Assembly: GCA_020466095.1 (NCBI GenBank)
Contig: CM035806.1
Coordinates: 168,236,871 to 168,300,870, forward strand
Reading direction: 5' to 3'
DNA length: 64,000 bases
DNA from: Chlorops oryzae
Lineage: Eukaryota > Arthropoda > Insecta > Diptera > Chloropidae
Shown: piece after piece, positions 57,812 to 64,000 of the stretch
How the letters are laid out: every line of letters begins with the position of its first letter
Numbering within the stretch: the stretch's first letter is position 1
Position numbers and translations under genes: made by a program
Notes under the pieces: generated by a model
What the model was told of the DNA's origin: nothing
What the model saw: only the letters and a program-made list of their open reading frames with translations
The model's database searches: none

Positions 57812-58121
57812 ATGCTAATCGGCTCGAACGAATGTGCCGGCAGTGAATTTGGTCAGGTCTCGAATGCACCTTGGAGCATGGAATCGCCGCCGCCGCGACA
57901 AAACACAATGCCGTCAATGGTCAGCTCTGCTGCTTCCGGTGGTGTTCCGGTATTACCGTTACCGATGCAACCCCATATGCCATTAATCGGTCTGACACCG
58001 CTCAACGCTGCAACATCTCCCGCGTCATCTTCCGCTCCAGTTCCAAATCCAGTTGCGGTGTCCGTGCCAGGACAACTGCCGGTGCCAGCAAATTCAGCGA
58101 TTTCAGCATTATCACCAACAG
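57812..58121 (+). CDS. Candidate N-terminal coding exon of an unrecognised Pro/Ser/Ala-rich protein
   Basis: An open frame of 103 codons starts at the ATG at 57812 and runs into a good splice donor, CAACAG|GTGAGA, after 58121 (phase 1). The frame is also open upstream to 57671, so the exon could begin earlier, for instance after an AG near 57717. The peptide begins MLIGSNECAGSEFGQ. It has APWSMESPPPRQ in its first third and then PVLPLPMQPHMPLIGLTPL and a Pro/Ala/Ser/Val-rich tail. It is not a simple-repeat translation and its codons vary at third positions, as in real coding DNA. The composition suits the disordered N-terminal region of a nuclear or RNA-binding protein, but I recognise no family. 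No downstream exon is identified in the window. Confidence 0.4.
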
Positions 58122-58433
58122 GTGAGAAAATCGAACGATTTTACTTCCTCAGAATGTTTACAGATGACTGCTAAGTGCCTCTGGGCATTCTCTGGCCGAC
58201 TCAATGTTAACCAAAGGTGCTCAAGGATTTTGGTTTAGTGCAATGGAGCAATTCCTCGCTAATGCGGTGCCTACTGTCATCAATGCTCCTCGATTTCAGC
58301 ATTATACTTCACAGGTCCAGACAAATCACAGTTAATTTCTTTTCAAGACAGATTTACAAGAATACGATGGTAGGTATGAGACCCCTCTGGGCATCCAACC
58401 CCTCAATGGCGACCTATTACAAGTGATGCAATG
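58122..58433. other. Likely intron sequence after the candidate exon
   Basis: Begins with GTGAGA. It contains GCCTCTGGGCAT words at about 58166 and 58383, which also occur in modified form in the tandem units that follow. No second exon recognised. Confidence 0.35.
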
Positions 58434-58970
58434 CAATGAAATGACCCTACTACCTGGTCGTCCAGGTATTTTGCTTCTCTGGGCATATCGCATATCTATA
58501 AAATAAAATGCGCTCACAGTGTCCTCTGGACATAACCAGCTTGCCACCCTCGAATCGGTTCTGTTTCCGTACTTTTGGTAATTACTGGTCTTCTAGGGTC
58601 CAGACGTCTCCGCAGATTTTATTTTACCAAGGCGATGGCTGACTTAGGACCTCGTTTATGCCCAATGGGCGCGATAGTCCTCTCTACGGGCAATGAAATG
58701 ACCCTACTACCTGGGTCCGGTCCAGGTATTTTGCTTCTCTGGGCATATCGCATATCTATAAGAGAATGCCGCTCCTCACAGTGTCCCTCTGGACATATAC
58801 CCAGCTTGCCAGCCCCTGAATCGGGTTCTGTTTGTCGTACTTTGGTAATTATTTTGAATTATTATCTTCTAGGGATCCGCGAGTTTTATTTTACCAGCTT
58901 CGAGGCTGACTTAGGACCTCATTTTTTATGTGCCCAATGGGCGCGATAATCCTCTCTATGGGCCTGGTTT
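58434..58970 (+). repeat. Imperfect tandem duplication, two units of about 257-275 bp
   Basis: Unit 1 starts at 58434 and unit 2 at 58691 with CAATGAAATGACCCTACTAC. Each continues through CTGGGCATATCGCATATC and GACTTAGGACCTC to GCCCAATGGGCGCGATA. The units differ by many small insertions and deletions, unusual for a recent duplication with otherwise high identity. Confidence 0.88.
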
Positions 58971-61051
58971 TTATCCCTTCGATTTTTCGCACGTAACATC
59001 AAACGATCCTTTGCCATAACGCAGCATTTCTCACGCAGAGGCAAAGGTACTTTTTTGAATTTTTTTTTTCTTTTGTCGCACTAAGAAGAGCTGCGAAATT
59101 TGCCGTTTAAGTGCGGATCATATCACTTACCATATTTCTATGAACATGCTTAGGTTGGGGTTAGCGTTGGGGGAATCTAATACGGTATACGGAAGACATG
59201 TTTATTGGAAGTCATGTTGTATCTACCTACTACCTACCTACCTACCGCTGCACACGAATAACGAACAGTGAAACCATCAATATGAGGACACTCATTATTA
59301 GAGATATGTGGTTTGTGGATTAGAAGATATTTTTATACTTAAGACTTGGCGTATGAGTGATTTGTGTTTTTGTACCATATTGCACACATTTGTACTGGAT
59401 ATTAGTACTGGGAGCATATAGGTGCACTTGCAATTTTTTGAATATCACACTGCTGCGCCATCTGATTGAAATAGTTTTTTCTTTTAAATGAAAGTAAATA
59501 CTAAGGGGTATTTTTAAAAGCAAATTATAGAGTGGCGGGAAACTGGGAATACACTGAAAAAAATATTCAAAATTTTCTTTTTAGTTTTGTGAAAAAATTT
59601 TTCTCAGTGTAAAAATTAAAAAAAAATTTTTAGCTTCCTTGTTTTATTATCTAACATAATCTGCTTAGATCGTCTCTCTATCTCAATTGGTTGTTGAGAA
59701 ATACAATTTTGAAAAAAGGCTTATAAAAAAGGATTTTCAAGGGCCGTTCAAAATAAAAATCTAAAAAGTGGTCTCCACAGTGTTTTTTTAGATGGCGCCT
59801 ATCGAAAAATCAACAAAATTTAAAAATTCCTTTCATGATGCCGCAACCCGCCAGACCCTTTCACCAAAATTTCGCTCATTGCAGCAGAAAGGAAGGAAAA
59901 GAAATTTTTGAAAAAAAACAAATTTTTATTCCTTTTTTGCCGGTCCGAAGTCCCATTTTTTTAATTGGGTTCTGATTAAGTCATCAGGTCCAAGAAATCA
60001 TATTCGATTGACGGAGTCTTTTTTTCTTCTTGTGATGGGGGAAAAGCTTCAATCTTCTAATCTAAAATCTATCGATAAATCAATGTGATAAATTTTCATT
60101 CTCTGTCGGTTTGTCATGTCCTTGTCGAGATTGTGGAAACACTGTAATCGTAAACATTTTCAGTGAATTTCATGCCGCACTTTTTTTTCCCCTGTCCCCT
60201 TGTTCCTCACCCCGTTGAGACATGCGTTGTGGTGGTGCGACGGGGTGACACACAAGTAGAAAGCGAGAAAGCGAGAGAGCGAGAGTGGGTGAGTGAGCAA
60301 ATAAAAGGGCGTGAGTCGGGGAAAGGTTGAGGGAGCGAGAGAGAGAGAGAGAGAGCGAAGACAATGGATTGATGGGTCGGGAAGCGAAGGGAAAGGAGAG
60401 AACTGAAAGGAAAGGAAAGGAGAGAAATGAAAAGGAAGGCGAACGAAGAAGTAGAGAGGAAAAGAGAATGTATGTATGTATGTATGTAGTTGACTGCATC
60501 GGTGCTTGTCTCATTTTCTAAGAATGCGTCAATTTGAAACCCGAAACCGTTGTGTATGGTTTCAGGCCTTTTTAACGTGCTTAGACCTTTTATAATTTAT
60601 TTATTTATTGTGCAACTTCCAACACCTTTCAAAGTCAGTAAGCTGAATCTGGCTGTCAACGCAGCACCACCGCAATAGGTACATTGTGCCTTCATGTGAA
60701 GGGAAAGCAACAGCCACATCATACCACATCATCATCACCATAATCATCATAAGCAGCAGCAGCAACAATATCAACAACAACAATAACAACAACAACAACA
60801 ACAAGGAGAACAACAACCAACAAATCTGGACTCTTAATGAAATTAGCGACATCGGTGAGCACATGATTAAGGTCTATATTCCATGCACTTATGTACACCT
60901 ATGTATGTATGTATGTAGGTGAGTGTGTGTGTGTGTGTGTTGTTAGCTGCAGGGAATATCCTCGCCTCTCTCATGCGATCAATTGAGAGTCGCGGCGTTT
61001 CGGTGCGCTTTCTGTTTCTTCAAATTGTGAATATGTATGGAGATCGGACGA
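58971..61051. other. Non-coding stretch
   Basis: No gene recognised. It contains CTAC repeats near 59223-59246, a small palindromic element at 59550-59611 (listed separately), (GA)n near 60329-60356, a GTAT repeat near 60470-60487 and CAT/CAA trinucleotide repeats at 60727-60805. Confidence 0.5.
59550..59611. repeat. 62-bp palindrome with TACACTGA ends
   Basis: TACACTGAAAAAAAT faces ATTTTTCTCAGTGTA, bounded by TA. The tips resemble those of the 20927-21978 family. It may be a solo-end or extreme internal deletion product. Confidence 0.45.
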
Positions 61052-61405
61052 TACCCAGTAGTCAGCGGAGCCACCACAACACTAGCGATTTCACTAGTCA
61101 CTGGGTGTCGGGGATCGGTCCCTTTCCTATCCAAGACGCTGGCGAATTTAACATTACGATCTCATTGCCGGGGACAGGTCGTCCTTTTATGCGCCACCTT
61201 TAACCAGTCATTTCGCTAGCGAAAAGGGGCCAGGAAAATGGCCTAGCACCAGCGACTGAGAAAAAAGAAAAATTTCATTTTTTCTTTTGAATTTTTTTAA
61301 ATTTATTTATTTTATTAATTATTATATTTTTTTGTTTATCTATTTTTTATTTTAAATCTTTTTTATTTTAAATCTTTTTTATCTTAACTTCTTTTAAAAT
61401 TTTCT

Positions 61406-61480
61406 CGCCTCCACCGAGCCTCGAACCGCTGACCACCAGATCGCTGGGCGAACGCCTTAACCCATTACGCTAAACGAACG
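61406..61480 (-). repeat. tRNA-like module 2 in copy E (closest to consensus)
   Basis: The minus strand reads TAGCGTAATGGGTTAAGGC (A box) and GGTTCGAGGCTC (B box). A CCAG/CTGG stem sits at the anticodon-arm position. Of all copies, this one most resembles a tRNA. Confidence 0.68.
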
Positions 61481-61710
61481 AATTTAATTTCTTGGTCAAA
61501 ATGCTCACTTGAGTTTAGCGTTGCTCAGATTTTGGGAAACGTATTTAACGAATTTTTTCACTCCAAAAATTGTTTACTTGAAAATGAACCATTAAAAAAA
61601 AAAAATAATAAAACCTTAAAAATTTAGGGGAAAATGTTTGTCTTCCAAAATAACTGAACTATGAACAAAAAAAAAAAACTCTAATTTATAAAAAAAAGTA
61701 AAAAATTTAG

Positions 61711-61792
61711 GAAAAATTCTCGCCGCCCGCAGGGATAGAACCCCGAAGCTCACGACTGTCGAGTCATAGTTTGAACCACTGCGCTATCGAAC
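61711..61792 (-). repeat. tRNA-like module 1 in copy E
   Basis: The minus strand reads GATAGCGCAGTGGTTCAAAC and GGGGTTCTATCCC. It is diverged from copies A-D, but both boxes are kept. Confidence 0.65.
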
Positions 61793-61987
61793 GCTTGACG
61801 GGCAAATGATCAGAATGCGACGTAAAAGCAGACAACAGCAAAAACAATCATACGCAGCGAATAGGGAAATGTGAGCTGAGGCCTATCTACTCTTTCAGGT
61901 TCATGTGGTAGGTGAAATGGCTAGTCATCAAGGACTGGCACTTTGGCATGTCACAATTATCGGGGGCGACCTACTGACTACTGGGTA

Positions 61988-64000
61988 TCTACTGTGGATA
62001 CATACATAGAGAAGGATGCCATATCGGAGAGGGTCAATACATTAATATATAATCTGAATTACAGCTGGATTTGATTTATTCGATGACTTATATAGATTAC
62101 AGAGTCATCGCAGAACAGACCTTTTCTTAATCTCAACATTCCCCGTGCGTCTTCAGACTTTAATAGCCTCTAATCGAACAATACCCGATTTCCCAATTCA
62201 AATATTTTTGACCTAATTTTAACGCTCATTGTACCCAGTGGTGCCTACTCGAGGTTTTTTTTTTATCTTTTTGGAACTTATATTTACCTCGAAACCGTAA
62301 CCCCCCCGCCTCCGCCCGCAACCCTCATCCGATTAAAATGCAATTACATACGCGTCTGCACATTAAGATGAAGAGGCCCCGTTCAATCCTGCGGCCAGTG
62401 GAGGCCAAGAGGAGGCTGATTTAATTTCATTTGACAGCACATACTTGTGCAAAACAAATTGCCACTGATGTGAGAGCGAAGCGGACGCATTCTGTCGTTT
62501 TTAAATTTCCGAATCGCTGGATTGCTGAGAATACCTCTCTCTCTCTCGCTCTCTGCGGTGCTGCCACACCGCTTCTACTCCCATGCGTTGTGCGGACGAT
62601 GCGGACAGTTAGAAGATTCTTATGCGATGACAGAAGCATTTGTGTTCATTTCTTTAGAGATCCTTAAAAAAATTGAAAAAAAAAAAAAAAGTTATGTTCT
62701 CTCTCATCATAATTGGTTTTTAAACGCACTCTGACGCTCACCGATTGTCCCTGTATGGGCTCAATATATTCTTTAGCTATCCTATACGATACGCTGTGAT
62801 CGCAGTGGTGATCGTCGAAAGTTGAAAGTTGCGGAATTTCGATTTCGATTAAAAAAAAAAAAAAAAAAAAAACGGAGAACTTGGGAGGATGAGCACAGCT
62901 TAAAACCAGAAGCTCTCGAAGTAATCGTGAACACTTTTTCAACCGATCAATGTTAAATGACAATCAAGATCATGATCGATTTTAACAGTTGAATTGGCGT
63001 TTGTCTGTTGTTGTTGTGTTCTTCTTCTTGTTCTTGTGGCTGTAGTTGTTGTTGTTGTTGTTGTTTGTGAGCTCATCATAGAGCACTGTGAGAGCGTCTA
63101 AAATGAACAACGTGTACACCGGTAGCAATAAATCAAACAATCAATTGAATTCCGCGACGTAATCATCACATGACAGCATTGACTGCAGGATTCCAACGCT
63201 GCGCATGCGCTCTTGTCGCTAGTCGCTAGTCGCTTGTTGCTTGTCAGTGTCTTCGTTGTCGCTGCCTGCTTCATTTGCTACCGGCTGCAGGACACGGTGC
63301 GAAGATGAAGCCGGTAATCATCCACCACTCTCTCGCTCACTCTCTATCTCTCACTCTCTCTCTATCTCTGTCACTGCCTATTGCTCCTTTCTACGGCTGT
63401 ATGTATTAATGTTTGCGTGTTGTTGTTAAGCCGATTTAGCGATTTAATGAAGCGTCTGTTATTAGCACGCACATATGCGTAGTCTGCGCGCGGATAAATC
63501 ATTTTTCGTATGCGCGGCTTAGAGAAGATGGGGGTGCGCGCGCGCGCAATTATTGCGCGAAAGTGTCGCTCCAGTATCCGCAATTCCAATTATTCGAGAA
63601 ATAAATCATGAGAAATCATTTCACAGATCGAACGGACGAATGGACGAACGGACGGAGGGACAGGGAGCGGCCTACGGAGGAGCCCCCCCGTTGCTTGGCG
63701 CGAAATTGCGGTGGCAACTTCGCAGCTACTAATTCACCGGATCGCAATATCGAATTAACTGAAGCAAGTGCTAAGTCCATGTGGCACGTCGCAATTGGCA
63801 GCGGCATACCAAAGTGGCAGCACGCACCAAATGTGTGTGTGTGTGTGCAACCGAGGCGACTAACCATGCTAGCGAGATCTGTGCAGACGCAATCTCAGAG
63901 ACGGCCAGCCATAACCATAACCAAAGACACTGATGCTGTGCGACTAGCGATGGAATTCGCAGCCGAAGTCGTGCCTTAAATTGAAAGCCTATTATGATTT
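61988..64000. other. Non-coding stretch
   Basis: No gene can be called. The 123-codon open frame at 63608-63979 lacks motifs and overlaps a similar frame on the other strand. Simple sequence includes CTC repeats at 62537-62553, A-runs at 62677 and 62850-62870, (GTT)n at 63040-63066, CT-rich DNA at 63330-63370 and (GC)n at 63534-63547. Confidence 0.5.

Larger units (their letters stand above)
61052..61987. mobile_element. tRNA-cargo element, copy E, with different TIRs
   Basis: TACCCAGTAGTCAG at 61052 and CTGACTACTGGGTA ending at 61987 are perfect 14-bp inverted ends bounded by TA. Inside, from about 61239 to 61830, the sequence is homologous to the core of copies A-D, including both tRNA-like modules in the same order and strand. 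Its terminal regions are unrelated to the TACACCGAGAGAAA ends. At 936 bp it is close to copy A (920 bp). Confidence 0.75.

Noticed and set aside
63608..63979. A 123-codon open frame near the right edge
   Set aside because: Contains TGTGTGTGTG-derived Cys/Val and purine-repeat-derived Arg/Glu segments, and overlaps a comparable frame on the other strand.

Overview
This 64-kb window looks like non-coding DNA from a higher dipteran fly, either intergenic or inside a very large intron. That reading is an inference. It rests on high A+T content, abundant CA, CAA, GA and GTCY simple repeats, a mini-me/DINE-1-like repeat family with a (GTCY)n core, a Himar1-like (irritans-subfamily) mariner, an RTE-clade non-LTR fragment and a Transib-like element. 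A tephritid or related acalyptrate fly fits, but the sequence alone does not settle it. Most long open frames are low-complexity artefacts (polypurine or CAA tracts) or lie inside transposons. I found no complete host gene. The only host-gene candidate is a proline/serine/alanine-rich coding exon ending at a good splice donor near 58,121, with a 5'UTR-like stretch upstream.

Layout. 1-6 kb: hairpin-forming DNA, a degenerate mini-me fragment, and a 5'-truncated RTE insertion with a perfect 19-bp target-site duplication (TSD). 6.1-8.7 kb: two mini-me/DINE-1-like copies in inverted orientation. 10.1-10.7 kb: a hAT-type MITE. 12.4-20.8 kb: three copies (A-C) of a TA-flanked inverted-repeat element carrying two tRNA-like modules, plus a different TA-flanked candidate at 15.1-16.2 kb carrying one tRNA-like module. 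20.9-22.0 and 36.7-37.8 kb: two copies of a three-level nest, with a pogo-like MITE inside a hAT MITE inside a third element. 26.1 and 51.3 kb: two TTAA-flanked elements. 27.8-29.9 kb: a Transib-like element with RAG-signal-like ends, itself carrying two MITEs. 32.8-35.3 and 47.0-47.8 kb: very long polypurine/polypyrimidine tracts. 40.0-41.8 kb: a P-like MITE with perfect 31-bp ends, then a nearly full-length but broken mariner. 45.1-45.7 kb: a fold-back hAT element. 49.5-50.1 kb: a four-unit minisatellite. 53.6-54.5 and 61.0-62.0 kb: two more tRNA-cargo elements, the last with a different set of terminal inverted repeats (TIRs). 55.9 kb: a tiny hAT MITE with a perfect 8-bp TSD. 57.1-58.1 kb: the candidate gene start. 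58.4-59.0 kb: a tandem duplication.

The most unusual signal is a family of TA-flanked non-autonomous DNA elements (four copies A-D, plus E with unrelated TIRs) that share a core with two tRNA-like sequences on the same strand, each with recognisable A-box and B-box motifs. A third TA-flanked element type carries its own tRNA-like block. If real, this is a MITE/SINE chimera in which tRNA-derived Pol III promoters travel as cargo of cut-and-paste elements. All element calls come from reading TIRs and TSDs by eye. No database search was run.
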